From positions 682,001 to 746,000 of the forward strand of contig NW_026515549.1 of assembly GCF_014898815.1 (NCBI RefSeq): DNA of 64,000 nt. The letters run 5' to 3'. The position numbers were made by a program, and so were the translations under genes. This document shows, one piece after another, positions 26,440 to 38,153 of this stretch. The notes beneath the pieces are model-generated. The model made no database searches. It had not been told where the DNA came from and saw only the letters and a program-made list of their open reading frames with translations. Every line of letters starts with the position of its first letter. Positions within the stretch are counted from its first letter, which is position 1. Origin of the DNA: Panonychus citri. Lineage: Eukaryota; Arthropoda; Arachnida; Trombidiformes; Tetranychidae.

Positions 26440-27708
26440 TATTTGATCATTATTCATAAAACACAAGAGTCATGAAGAAAAACAATTTTATAACTGGAAA
26501 AGACGATGATTATGGTGATGAGAAATCATAGAATCAGGAATAAGAGATGAGAACATGGTAAAAAAGAAAAAGAATAAGAATAAGCAAAAGAATAAGAGAA
26601 AATTCTTGGTTAAGGTGAATTCCCTGGATTCCAAAGATATTCCGTGATCTTTAAGAATATTTTCCTCTCAATTTCAGTGTAATACTCGTATTTCTATGTG
26701 AGTATTCCGATAGATCAGGGAAAATGAAAGTTGAGATTATTTGGTGAACTTTTAACTTTGTTATTTGTTTTCTCTTCCCTTAGATTTCAATTATAAATTA
26801 ATACAATCAGAACTGAATCATATTCTGATCATGGAACTAATTTTTAAATATTTGATTGTTCACTAATCTTGATTGTATTCTTACAATTTCGTTTGTTGTG
26901 TTCCTTTTTGGTTTCTACAAATGGCAAAAAAAGTTGATTAATTGATTAATTGGGATTTGAAGGTTAATCTGACACTGATTTTGAGATCCAGTTGATTAAT
27001 TGGCTCGTATAAATTGTTAATAATTAAATAGCAGTTGGATGAGAAAATGGTATTGATTACAAAATATTTTCTGTCGTTGCAACATCATCTCAATGGTAAT
27101 CAGGAAATTGAAGTTGATTTGTTCATTGGCTTTGATTGGTTTCGTCTGGATTTCATTGGTTGATTGTTAATTATCTTGTTTGATAAATTGTATCCAAATT
27201 GATTCAACAATATCCATGGAACAGAAAAAAAATTATTAATAATTGAAAAATATGGAATAAAAATCATTGAACATTTGATAAATTGTCGATTGTGAAAAAA
27301 TTCTCGCAGAATTTTATCCGTTAATAATAATCATGCGTTTTCATCTCGAAAAATTTTACGTCTTATTGGGTCAATTTACTTGATTGTTAATTCACATTTG
27401 ACACAATGGATTCCTTGTTCTTTTTGTTGTTGGCTTTTTGTATGGGGAAAACCTTTGATTGTCCTAGAAAATTTAGCTTCTGATTAAGACTTTGATTATA
27501 ATGGAGATGATCGGTTTGTGTATAAGTGGAAAGTAAACCAAATCAACTTTTATATTGTTTGATTTGATTGTGGAAATAAATAAAAGATTAAATAACACAA
27601 AGAGATAAAAAGTAATAAGTTTTGTGTGAGTAGATATAAATTTGGAAAGTGTTTGTTTCCATTGTGATCACAATTGAGGGAATTACATTTATTGAGATGG
27701 ATGCGTGT
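26031..27708. other. gene-free stretch downstream of REP
   Basis: AT-rich, with one long CT tract (26379-26433). A TTTATT at 27688-27693 is an AATAAA poly(A) signal on the minus strand, 16 bp past the REP stop codon, so the REP 3' UTR is probably short. Confidence 0.6.
26379..26433. repeat. (CT)n microsatellite
   Basis: About 27 CT units. Confidence 0.97.
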
Positions 27709-29531
27709 TTAATCCAGATCATCGTCATCCTTGTTCTTTTTATTGGGTGTACCTTCAATCACTATTTCGTCATGATCTGGAGCTCGTGGGAGAAACTCTT
27801 CGTCTGGTAAGAGAGTATCGAAGATTGATTTAGCTTCTTCAATCACGGAATCATAATCAAGCTCATTAACTGGAGGTGAAGTTACATAGAGATTCTGATA
27901 TTTATCTGTAATATGAGTACAATCAGCTGTAGCTTGATTGTAATAACATGACCAAAGAAGCTTTGGTTTAACATTATTTTCGTCACCACTTTCAAAGTTA
28001 AACAATTTACGAGCAATTGGAAGTAAATCTTCTTTCGCGTTTCCTGTATATGAATCACACCACGCGTAAATAACGAATAGTCCTTTTGGAGCTATGAAAC
28101 TGGCCCATGAAGCTTCAACAACCAAAATTGGAAAAGGTCCAGGGAATCGAAGTAAAGATTCGGCACTTTGAGAATACTTTAACGAGCCAGCAGAGATGAA
28201 AATAGCACGAGAAACGCTGTTTACTTGGTGAGGAACAAGAAGACTTTTGGGAACGTTTGACAGACTACAGACTAGATTTTGGCATTTAATTTGCTGAGAG
28301 CCGATAATTATACTGCTAATGACATCGTCCTTAGCAACAACTCCGTCAATTGACTTCTTAAGACAGTATGTCCCACCGAATACAGCACAAAGTCTAGAGA
28401 GAAGAAAAGGAAACGATTAAATCGACATTTAAATTGAGAATTGATTTAAATCTCTGATGACATTGATTTGGAATTTACTAACCGACAAAATGCTTGTGGG
28501 ATCTCTCCACATCCATAGAACGGGAAAAGAAAAGGAGTGCTACCAAATCTTCCAGATGAACTGACAAATTTTTTCAAATGTTCCATAGCTTCTTGAGTTG
28601 GTGTTGATGGATCAACCATGGCCACTGAATTAAGAACAAGATGTTGAAGAAGAGGAGTGAAGCCTTTTGATCGAAGATAATCAATGAAAGGTTGTTCTTC
28701 AAAACCTTCGTATCCTTCAATTAGATCTGGTCGACGTTCCAATTCCAAGCAAAGGGTAATGAATCTCATGAGAACTCTTTTCTCAATCAATGAGGTATAA
28801 CTATCATTGAAAATATCTTGCCGAGTACATGGGACATCCATTAACTCATCAGTTCCAGGTAAACATGAAAGAATCCGCTCAATAGAGCGAAATGAAAGAT
28901 ATCTACAAATGTTTGACGAAACAAGAAGATTAACCATAGATCCACGAGAATAAAGTAACCTTGGGACCAAATCAATACCCCAATTCCTTTCAGATGATAA
29001 CCTTGACCAAGTCCATAATTCGGTTTCATCATCTTCTTCGTCATCTTCGCCCATTTCTTCAGGTGATTTCTCTTGAGGAGCTGGTTCTTCATTCAACACA
29101 TATGAATTAACCTCCATATTAGAAATTAACTTTGTTCCTTCTTCCCATGGATAAATCATCTCACCAGCTGTTAGATTAACTCTACTTAAACTAAGACGAA
29201 GATTAGAGTTATGATTGTTGGATCTACGAGTGTTTAGATTAATTTGATCAGTAGGTTCTTGAGAAAATTCTTGTTGTAACTGTTGTTCTTGTTGTGGATC
29301 ACCATTTCCAAGAGTATTTACAACTCCAATTGGTTTAGCCTGCTGATGACTCTGAGCCCATTCAGCTAATTGTGACAAAGTAAAACTAGTCCATTGATCT
29401 CCATAGTAATCGTTTGGATCAAGATGGAGAACTTTTTTCCCAATCCTTGAACAAGCAGTGGCCACAATAGATTCACACAGACCCGTTCCAATTACAACTA
29501 AATCATATTCGTCCTCAAATCTTGCTTCCAT
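27709..29531 (-). CDS. REP: Rab escort protein (REP/CHM, Rab GGTase component A)
   Basis: Two exons: 29531-28483 and 28393-27709. An 88-bp intron (donor GTTAGT, acceptor CTCTCTAG) splits an Arg codon. The product is 577 aa. REP binds newly made Rab GTPases, presents them to Rab geranylgeranyltransferase and delivers them to membranes. The N-terminus carries the GDI/REP dinucleotide-binding signature (YDLVVIGTGLCES at residues 9-21), then DPNDYYG. Residues about 80-180 form the acidic, low-complexity insert typical of REP and absent from RabGDI. FPFYGCGEIPQAFCRLCAVFGG spans the splice junction and matches the conserved GDI/REP core. The tail is charged (KKNKDDDDLD) and lacks a prenylation motif. 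REP rather than RabGDI is favoured by the insert and length (RabGDI is about 450 aa). The start at 29531 is the ATG directly before the FAD-like fold. Confidence 0.95.
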
Positions 29532-29942
29532 TTTATCAACAATTTAATCCACGAATTCACAAAAGGTAAAAAAATAACAAACACTTGACAAAAAATAATC
29601 AAAGATTTAATTGTAATCACAGGTGACACCACATGAGAATAGAAACAAAACAATTTAGCCAAAGTGGCGACATCAGGTGATCGATAAAACAAAATTCGAA
29701 TTCTGTTTCCATAGCAACCGAACGGAAATGGAAACTTAATTTTTTCTTTTCTTTTTCTATTTAAACTCAATGATTTCTTGATGACAATTTAATTAATTTT
29801 CTAAGTTGAACTTTGTCACAATTTATCTGATCTTGTCTATGGGAGATGATCGTTAAATATGTAAATTAGTTTTAGTTGTTGTCTTGTCAACATTTCCATC
29901 CTTCTCTTTTACATGAAAATGTGATCTCAATGTGGTTTCAAG
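29532..29942. promoter_or_regulatory. divergent intergenic region between REP and small + locus
   Basis: About 410 bp between the REP start (-) and the first ATG of the uncertain plus-strand locus. It may act as a shared promoter. No specific element is recognised. Confidence 0.3.
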
Positions 29943-30320
29943 ATGGAAAATCTTGATTGTTATGTTTTGGTCTTGATGATCGGCAATAAGGGTAAGATAA
30001 TTATTCATTTTTCTGTGTTCACATTTTCATCTGTTTGTTGATAATTTTGTTTTAAATTGTTCCACTTTGTCTCTTTTCTAGTTTGATGAAGGTTCCAAGA
30101 CTCTTTCGGCCTTCAAATGGTTCAATGAATCGTTGCGATGGTTTCAATCTCTATCAGGGTAATTACTCAAATTTTCAATCATTTAAATTCTTCCAGACAA
30201 CATGATGAAAACCCCGACTATCGACTGTATTCTATGATGATACGAAACGGATCCGCTTTCCTGAATCATTCCCAATCCTTTAAGAAATTAGATTATTTTA
30301 CTCTCTTACTAATACTATGA
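29943..30320 (+). CDS. uncertain small multi-exon gene
   Basis: Spliced-looking locus with no recognised family. One in-frame model joins 29943-29991, 30092-30158 and 30197-30320 (79 aa, begins MENLDCYVLVLMIGNKG, ends at TGA 30320). Its donors are GTAAGA and GTAATT. Its second acceptor is the less favoured AG, 10 bases past a better one (TTTTCTAG at 30081). If the better acceptor is used, an ATG at 30086 opens a different frame (MKVPRLFRPSNGSMNRCDG...) that also splices in frame into the third exon and stops at about 30238. Further exon-like pieces lie at about 30337 and 30581, and an AATAAA lies near 30747. It is probably a real transcript, but the coding frame is undecided and it may be noncoding. 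Confidence 0.3.
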
Positions 30321-30772
30321 TTTTTCATCTAAATAGCTCCAATTACCATTGATGCTGATTGATCTATGATTCAACATTTATTCAATTTCACTTTAAGGTT
30401 AGTAAATTATCTTAGTTTTGATTACTTTTGATTACTTTCTATTATGATGATTATCACCTAGGCACCTCTTGTCTGATCGAAATGATCGTATTTAGGATTT
30501 ATTTCTGAATAATTGAAATCTACTCACTTTAGTTATTTAATTTGAAGATTTTAACCATTTTTCTCATTTTTATTTCAGATCCAATTCAAACTCCTACAAA
30601 CGATTATCCTCTGAGTGTCTGCTGATTCATTGTTGATAATTTGATTAAATTACTCTTATTGTTTTTGAAAATACACTTTGTACCATGTCTGTTTTAATTG
30701 ATATGCAATGAGAAATACACTTTGATCAATTGAATCTCTAAATTTAATAAAAGTGATTATATTGTCAAACTT
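30321..30772. other. intergenic, possible 3' exons of the small + locus
   Basis: Holds two acceptor-like sites (ATAG near 30336, ATTTCAG near 30580), a donor-like GTTAGT near 30399, and AATAAA near 30747. The PUS7 stop codon follows on the other strand, so transcripts of the two loci may converge here. Confidence 0.3.
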
Positions 30773-32809
30773 TTAGACGGTATCAGTTTTCATCATTTCC
30801 CTTAACATAACAGTTGCATAAGCTGAGGTGGGTAATGTAATTGATAATTTCAAAGCCTTTTTAGATCCTTGGGTTGGTTCTAATTGTTTTTCCCTTAAAA
30901 TATCGAGATCCGATGCGAAAAGTGGTTTAGTATTGTCTTCATAAGAAACTATTTCCATTTCCATATCCGTTGGTCTACACAAGAGTTTACGATAAGTTCC
31001 AGAGAGATGAAGATCTTTCTGTTTGATATTAAAAGTTTCCACGGTGATTCCATCGGCCTCCAAAAGTTCATTCAGTTTGGTGGTGACCTCGTTTTCGGGT
31101 AAAATGGACGAGACTCCAAGAATGGGCAACACAACGTCTTCGATTGATGCGGTGGTGACATCATTTTCCGTGGCAACTCGAGGTTTAATTTGTTTATCCG
31201 TTTGGTCGAGTTTATCTTTCTCACTGATTAGCAAGTCTCCGGCCACAACCTTTAAACCATAACGTTGAATCCTAAATGAGGCCATTTGATTGAAAAGTAA
31301 ACTTTGATAAGCATGAAGGTACAACATCCTTTGATTGCGAGTAATTTGACAAAATCCGGCGAAATAGTTATTATTTGATCCACTTTTAATGATCCCTTTC
31401 ATGATTCGTGCCTCTCGACTGTTACGATAATTCAATTCCTTTAGGACTAGTTCGGGATTTCTCGTTTCTTTCCAAATTTTCATCGACTGATTGAAACTTG
31501 CCAATTGTCCACTTCTACTCGATTCAATGTCCACTTTTTTCTCACATAGAATTAAATCTAAAACAGTTAACCAATCTTCCTTGAGAACAGCTAATCCAAT
31601 GGAATGTGAAGGTGAACTGTTCATACCGAATCTTTGGGTTCCAAAGTAGTTTATGAATCCTTTTTCTCGAACATTTTGAAATGCATGGTGAATATCATCT
31701 TCTTGGTTATAAATTAGATCTCTCATGACAAGATCGAATCTATTACCAGTCGCTTGACCCAATCGAATTGGTTCTCGTTCAAAAGTAATATTTCCAATCA
31801 TGATGGCTGATATGTTTTTACCCAAGATATTATTTAGATCAAATAGTTTATCCAAATTCTGTCGATACGATGAAATCTTTTGCGTTGATATACTTCGCTT
31901 GTCTTTTGTACCGGCGTAAGTGAAAGCTTTAGGTGGTCTTCCTGTGAATCGAGAAATCTTTTCAATTGCTTCTAAAGTCCCATGGTTTTCTTGATAAAGC
32001 ACAAAATGGACAAAATTAGGTTTGCCAACAGGCCAATCAACGGAACGTTGTCTAGCATTCTGTCCTTTCCTCATGACCAAAATTACCTTAACACCATCTT
32101 TATCGGCGTAATTAGATTCTAAACCAGTGTATTTTTCTTTGATGTATTTGTGGATTTGAGTTCTTTCATCTTTCTGTAATCCATCAACCGAAATCTCAAC
32201 CTTATCGGCATTTTTATCGATAGATAATTCTGATAGTTTATGTTGAAGCTCAGGGGTTATTATGGACATCGTGGGGCCAGTTGCGGTTTCAACAGGTTTG
32301 TTGTCATCTATTGGTTGCTTGGTGTCGGTTAATTTCACAATTTGACCTGATTGGTCAATCTCATGGACAATAAAATCAGAGTAACGTTGTTTTATCTCTC
32401 CAGTAAAACCTCGATGGTCACCAAGATATTCACTGATAAAGGCTTCTTTTTCCGATACCTTGTATGTTTTATACAAATGATCTGATCGCATTTCCGATTT
32501 TAAATCATCGCGTTCAACACTACTCTCATCAATTCCAATTTCTTCTTCATCTTCACCAAATTCAGGGTCATAATCATCAATCTCTTGATGGTCATCGTCC
32601 AATTTCATCCTTTTGGCAGCATATTCATGGTCACTTGGTACTGATGAATATCCAACAGTTGAGGTAGATTCATATGGCTTGTAAACACCTTTGGTCGGTG
32701 AAGAACCAGAGCTCATGGTAACACGAGTTAACGAATTAAACACTGGATTAATCAACAATCTTGACGTAAACAATTTAACTAAAGGATGAAATCTCATCCA
32801 AAGAATCAA
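30773..32809 (-). CDS. PUS7: tRNA/mRNA pseudouridine synthase PUS7 (TruD family)
   Basis: Single-exon frame of 678 aa, close to the usual size of animal PUS7. The enzyme isomerises uridine to pseudouridine in tRNA and other RNAs. Visible TruD-family features, in order: an acidic N-terminal region (residues about 60-110); RYSDFIVHEID at about 142-152; QENHGTLEAIEKISRF at about 273-288; the catalytic YAGTKDKR with the nucleophilic Asp near residue 303; NYFGTQRFG at about 400; NRFDLVMRDL; and LYLHAYQSLLFN further on. The annotated ATG adds 31 mostly basic and hydrophobic residues before an alternative ATG at 32716 (MSSGSSPTK). The conserved part starts well after both, so either start would give an active enzyme. 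The upstream extension could be a mitochondrial presequence or translated 5' leader. Confidence 0.95.
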   Translation of the reverse strand: MILWMRFHPLVKLFTSRLLINPVFNSLTRVTMSSGSSPTKGVYKPYESTSTVGYSSVPSDHEYAAKRMKLDDDHQEIDDYDPEFGEDEEEIGIDESSVERDDLKSEMRSDHLYKTYKVSEKEAFISEYLGDHRGFTGEIKQRYSDFIVHEIDQSGQIVKLTDTKQPIDDNKPVETATGPTMSIITPELQHKLSELSIDKNADKVEISVDGLQKDERTQIHKYIKEKYTGLESNYADKDGVKVILVMRKGQNARQRSVDWPVGKPNFVHFVLYQENHGTLEAIEKISRFTGRPPKAFTYAGTKDKRSISTQKISSYRQNLDKLFDLNNILGKNISAIMIGNITFEREPIRLGQATGNRFDLVMRDLIYNQEDDIHHAFQNVREKGFINYFGTQRFGMNSSPSHSIGLAVLKEDWLTVLDLILCEKKVDIESSRSGQLASFNQSMKIWKETRNPELVLKELNYRNSREARIMKGIIKSGSNNNYFAGFCQITRNQRMLYLHAYQSLLFNQMASFRIQRYGLKVVAGDLLISEKDKLDQTDKQIKPRVATENDVTTASIEDVVLPILGVSSILPENEVTTKLNELLEADGITVETFNIKQKDLHLSGTYRKLLCRPTDMEMEIVSYEDNTKPLFASDLDILREKQLEPTQGSKKALKLSITLPTSAYATVMLREMMKTDTV

Positions 32810-33443
32810 CTAATCAATAAACTGGAAAAAAAAGAAAAAAATTAACAAAAAAATTGATCAAAACAATTAGCAAAAGTGAATAAGAGTAACAAGCATTTAC
32901 TCATCATGGGTCATCCTTACCTCTTAATGGAGATGAAAATAGAAATGTTCATGTCATTTAAAATGTAGATTAAAGAAATAAATCGGTGCGAGTGGTGATC
33001 GATTAAAATTGAATAAAACAATTAATAAAATGAGAACAAAAAATAAGAGGAAATTAATTGTTAACAATTAAGAAAGAGAAAGAAAAGCAAAGCAAAAAAT
33101 GAAAACAAAATCTTTTCTAACAAAGTGGTTGTCATGAAATTCAAAAAGCGAAAGGCGCCAAACAAGATTCTCTTTTCGATTAATTTAAATTTCTTTTAGC
33201 AATTGGATCGCTTTTTATATTCTTTTAATGTAATTTCATCAATTGTACTGTCTTTTTGGATTCCCTTTTAATTATTTACAATTATTTATATTTCAAGTTG
33301 ATTTGCTTATTTGATTAACTTAAACGATCTGAATGTTATAACAATGGTGATTAAAGTTGGCTTCAAATGATTTATATGAATACATTTTTGTGGGAAAAAA
33401 ATTATTTCGGTGATTTAAATTTAAAAGAAAATGTTAATTTGAT
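32810..33443. other. intergenic, PUS7 upstream and CUB-gene downstream region
   Basis: AT-rich sequence between two minus-strand genes. It probably holds the PUS7 promoter and the 3' end of the CUB gene. No clear element seen. Confidence 0.5.
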
Positions 33444-34995
33444 TTATCCACCTCGTTGTGTGGACATTTGATCAAATTTAATTCCACATGGATTCTGTTG
33501 GAACGATAATTTGAATCCTCGGCCGACATTTCGAGAGTCACTTACAAAACGAGCGATAAAAGGTCCAGCTCCAGTGTCTATTTGTAATATAACGAAATTA
33601 ATATGATAAAGTTAATTAGTTGAAGTTAGTTACTCACCGATTACTGGTGCATCTTGATTTGGACTTTGATCGACACCTCGGATATTGAGGCGACTTCCAC
33701 AAAATCGGACTCCATTTAGTTGGATATAATCGTAAGCACATCGGGTCAGTCCAGCTCCAGCAACCGATTGGTCAAATGTTGGTGAATTGTCTGGACATTT
33801 GAAAGGGTAAAGATGAAATTATTTGTTCTTATCAATGGTCAAGATATCAGATCTTTGATTCTTCACTTACTTGGACCGAAATTGACGATTTCGAAAGGAG
33901 TGAAGGTACTGTTAACGCTATACGATTGAGTACAAAATCCGTTTTCTTTTCTAAAGCAAATGGCATAATCCATTCCATTCAAATATGTCGCATCGAGAAA
34001 TAATTGACCAGATTGGCCTGATTGAGGATTAGTACTGGAGAAATCTTGAAACTGTGAAGTTTCGTAATTGAAACTCGAAAACATCCCTGACGGTCCAGTA
34101 TAATATTGTAAACAGTTGGACGGAGCCTTCGATGGATTAGTACATTCGATCTGAGTAATTTGTATATTCCACCTTCGATATCCAGGTCCATTTGTAATCA
34201 CTCTGAATGTGAACGGACCTTGAGCCCCATCAACATCCATGTAAACTGAAATTAATCAAATTCGATTAATCAACGACAGTGAAAACATTAAATCGACCGA
34301 AAATATAATAGAATCGATACTAACCATGAGTCCCTGAATTACGTCCACAAATTGGGGGAACAAGTGAATTTGAATTTTGTCCTGAGACCATAAACTTATC
34401 AACATCGCAATTACCACCAATTGGACGATTAATTTCAAAATCGACAAAATCTAATCTCAATTGACAAATTTTGTACAATGAAGCCGCTCGATTCATGGTC
34501 AAGGTACAAATTGTTGATCCATTGTAAGGTGATGGATAAGCAGGATTAGTGAAATAGGTACTGTTCATTGAAGAAACGGCATCACAAGTTCGTGGAACTG
34601 TAAATCCGAAATTAATAGAAGGATGAATTGACCTGATACTAAATGAATCTGATTAATTTACTTACACACACAACAAACATTGGAAACGCCACATTTACCA
34701 ATCGCGACTCCGCCAAGAGAGCGACATGAAATTGATGAATAACAAGTGCCCATCATTGAAGAAGTTGTCGCACTCGGAGTACCAGGAATCAGCGAAGTGA
34801 CCGTACATGCTGGTCCAGCGAATCCAATGAAACACAACGAGTAATCTAATTGTTGGAAAGGGAAAACAATTAAACCAATAAGACACAATTGATCAGGAAA
34901 CGAATTGATTGTAAAAAAAAGTTAACCATACCAGTTTTGAGTAACAAGTAAAGGAGAGTGTAAATATTGAGTCCAATTAACTGTGAATTGGTCAT
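33444..34995 (-). CDS. secreted CUB-domain protein (arthropod type)
   Basis: Six exons: 34995-34932, 34845-34666, 34597-34325, 34245-33871, 33790-33638 and 33577-33444. All introns are phase 1 except the fifth, which is also consistent, and the exon lengths sum to 1,179 nt (392 aa). A signal peptide (residues 1 to about 22, LNIYTLLYLLL core) is followed by a short Cys-rich module (GTCYSSISC...GGVAIGKCG...NVCCVC), then two CUB-like segments. The first has TYFTNPAYPSPYNGSTIC, CQLRLDFVDFEI and CDVDKFMV. The second covers MDYAICFRKENGFC through the C-terminus, with RCAYDYIQLNGVRFCGSRLN and PFIARFVSD. This Cys-rich module plus CUB layout is common in uncharacterised secreted arthropod proteins. 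It is probably extracellular (haemolymph, cuticle or saliva). No protease domain is present, so a binding or structural role is inferred. Confidence 0.85.
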
Positions 34996-36105
34996 AATTT
35001 AGCAAGTTGATTATTGATTAGCAGCAATGAACAGAATCAAAACAATTGATCAAAATCCAATCGTAAAGTTTAACTAAAGTAGTTGGTTTAAAGTTACAAG
35101 GCCTTAATCATGTTGTTACTTATCGGCCTAAACCAATTGCGGATATGAAGGTGATGAGGATGAAGATTAGGATGATGTGAATGGTGATGAATGAATTGGT
35201 TGTGATCTATGAATAGTGTTAAGGTGCCGAGACCTGTTACAATTTAGATTGTCAAAGTGCTTTGAGGTGATAAAGAAAAGGATTAGGACATAAAAGGCCA
35301 AAAGTTAATCATCACTTTATTGTTGATAATGATTAGATTGTTATTGTTAATCGTGTTGATGATGAGGTAAGGATGAGGAAGATATTATTGGTATGACAAT
35401 TTCCAACGTTGATTTTCAATTGTAACTGTCAGATGAAAAGAGTGGAAGATTTAATTGTAATCAGAAATATTATCTTCATTATTATCATGATTAAACAATG
35501 AGCTGATTAACAAAAGGTGATGATATGATTTAAATAAGCATAGAGGGTTATTTTTATTACTGATTTGGTTTGATGAACTAGGCTCACGTAATTGTTACCG
35601 TTACAATTAGTGTATTAACTTACCCGAGACTAATTGTGAATCTTTTTGCTGGAAAATTAATTGTAACAATCTAATAATTAACCTAGTTACTTATTTAGTT
35701 TAATTCTCGCTTCGGATTAATTTTGTTTCCTTCTTTGACCATAAATGACCACTAATTGTTATTTTTTTTGTCCATTAAAAGTACAATTAACACATTCTAT
35801 TGATATTATTAACACAATTAAATATATAATCTATGTTAACATGATTAATTAAATTATTTATTTCTGATTAATGATGATAAACAATTAGGCCAAACAAAAG
35901 TATCGAGTTGATAAATGTTCAAATCTGATTCAAATGAAATTAGAGGGAAAAACAAATGATCAATTTATTGTATACAGTTAACTTGATTGGAAAAAATTAT
36001 TTCGAATCAAACTTAACTTAATTAAATCGAAGCTGAAAACAAAACAATCAACGAAAAATAAACAATAAATTTATAATTGTTAATTAACTCTACTTCTAAC
36101 TAAGA
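34996..36105. other. intergenic region
   Basis: About 1.1 kb between the CUB gene and the initiator tRNA. AT-rich, with scattered GATGA runs and no convincing frame. It probably holds the CUB gene promoter. Confidence 0.5.
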
Positions 36106-36177
36106 AGCAGAGTGGCGCAGCGGAAGCGTGCTGGGCCCATAACCCAGAGGTCCGTGGATCGAAACCACGCTCTGCTA
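36106..36177 (+). tRNA. tRNA-iMet-CAU: initiator tRNA-Met (CAU)
   Basis: 72-nt cloverleaf. The acceptor stem AGCAGAG (36106-36112) pairs perfectly with CTCTGCT (36170-36176), followed by discriminator A at 36177. The anticodon arm is CTGGG-CCCATAA-CCCAG with anticodon CAT. The T arm GGTTTCGATCC-type sequence appears here as CGTGG-ATCGAAA-CCACG, whose AUCGAAA loop (A54, A60) is diagnostic of eukaryotic initiator tRNA, as is the A1:U72 pair. There is no intron. Internal A and B boxes are present, and TTTTT at about 36184 is the likely Pol III terminator. Confidence 0.97.
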
Positions 36178-37059
36178 ACTTAACCTTTTTGCTTAAATTT
36201 CTTTGTAATTCTTTTATTAATTAGAATTTTTTCTTTCCAATTAATTTTTATCGATGAGAAAATACTCTAATCAACACTCAAATGAACAAATTGCTTTCAA
36301 TTATCTGCTATATTCTATTATTGTTGTTTGCAACTTTTCATCAAAATGTATTGATGAATGTTAACAACGAAATTCGTGAAAAATATTGTGGTCAAGGTTC
36401 GAGATATTAAATGTTAAGGTCATTGAATTCTTGGGAATCACTGATTAAATGATATTTCCATCCCTTAACAATTAAAACTCGGTTGATCTTAATTGCCCAT
36501 TCGGTTCAATAGTAATTCCAACTTGGTCGCTATAGAGATGAAGCTGAGACATGAAAGTGAATCTGTTGATCACTTTTGCTTTGTTATTGTTCAGTTAATT
36601 TTTTATTCTATTTCATTTCAATTCTCATATTAATTTTATCTTAATTTTTTATTATTCTGTTCAATTTTTATCATAGTTTTAATAGTTTACCATCTTAATT
36701 ATTGTTCCATTATTCTGGATTCTCCAATTCTTGTTTTTCTTCAGGATCAATTTCCAGTTTCTATTCAAAAGCCTCAATCATATGGTAAATGTTTGTTTAC
36801 CTTTTTTTTACTCTTCTCATTTAATTAATTTGTATTTTTTTATTATTCCAGGTTTCTAATTACTAATTAACATCATCTTTACCATAATTTATTGTAATCA
36901 ACGAGTCATCTGGATCAATAATTAAGTAAAATTCCAAGTGAACATGATGTTTGGAAAAATTTGAAGTCCTCATCTGTTTACTTCAATTCTCATTATCTGT
37001 TATTTTAATTACCTTTTTTATACTCATTGGTCACTAATTGGTCACCTTTCATCTACTAA
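36178..37059. other. intergenic / JAMP upstream region
   Basis: AT-rich, T-rich sequence between the tRNA and JAMP. One or more short noncoding 5' exons are possible, but none can be fixed. Confidence 0.4.
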
Positions 37060-38153
37060 ATGTTTAACAAGTGTCCCGGTATTTACTGTGGTCGAGTAAT
37101 ATTTGACAATGAGACAATCTCTCAGTGTATGGTAAGCAATCAATTGATTTCTTTTATTATTTTTATTGTCACAGTTTTCATTTTTCCATTTTCCATTTCA
37201 TCTCAATAGTCTTGTCCAAGTGGAACTCGAAGCTCAACATCTTACCCTTTCACACCATCGACCGAGATTAAAGTACCATCACAATGTATCGAATGCTCAG
37301 AAACTCTCGGAGCCCATGATTGGTTTTATCTCGGATTCATGGCTCTCATTCTGTTAATCATGGAATGGTACATAATCGATTACTCAATTAGACGCCGTCA
37401 TCTTCCCTTCGAGGTTTTAATCGTTCATCTAAGTGCTCTTGTCGAGATCAGTCTTGCTGCTTTATTAACTCTTCTCTCATTCTCAACTCCCGTCGGCTCA
37501 TTAAATCTAAAATGCTGTGGGGCTTATCGAATAGCCGATTGGTACACCCTCTTCTTCAATCCGAGTGTTAATTTCAAAGACACAATTCGATGTGCTCAGG
37601 AAGCTGTTTATCCACTTTACTCGATGATTTTTCTTTTCTATTTTCTTTGTCTAGCCCATTTAATTACAATTCGACCTTGGGTAATTCGCTGGGTCTCCGA
37701 TTCTAGAGCACCAAACACAATTTACTTAACTCTCTACGTTATACCAGCTTTAACCGTTTCTCATGCTCTTTTTTCTGGTCTCATTTGTAAGTCAATTCAA
37801 AATTTTATCTCTAATCAACTTACTAATTATTACTCTTTTTTTTTTCATTATATCTTTCAGATTATTCGTTTCCATTTCTGACACTTGTTAGCTCAACCAT
37901 TTCCATCGCTGCTCATTTCGCTTATCGATTAGATCAAAGTATGGAAGCCTTGTTTCTAAAATCATTTGAAAATATTCGCAGCATGATTATCCTCTTTGGC
38001 CATTGGTTGTTACATGCATATGGAATCGTTTCATTGACTAAATTTAAAAATCCCGTTATGGATTCACTCATTTTACTTCTTGTTCCCTTTCCTTCAGCTT
38101 TTTACATTTTGACTTCCAAATTTAGTGATCCAAGTAAACTTCATCTTCATTGA
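37060..38153 (+). CDS. JKAMP: JNK1/MAPK8-associated membrane protein (JAMP)
   Basis: Three exons, 37060-37131, 37210-37786 and 37861-38153, give 313 aa, close to the roughly 311-aa animal protein. Introns have GTAAGC/ATAG and GTAAGT/TTTCAG ends, and phases agree. JAMP is a multi-pass ER (and plasma) membrane protein that links stress signalling and proteasome recruitment to ER-associated degradation. Visible family features are the Cys-rich N-terminus (CPGIYCGR, CPSGTRSS, CIECSE), then WFYLGFMALILLIMEW, LLSFSTPVGSL, DWYTLFFNPS, EAVYPLYSMIFLFYF, YYSFPFLTLV, the hallmark FGHWLLHAYGIVS, and a final PSAFYILTSKFSDPS. About seven hydrophobic segments are evident. An AATAAA lies at 38173-38178, 20 bp after the stop. 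The start is the ATG four codons before the conserved CPGIYCG. Confidence 0.95.
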
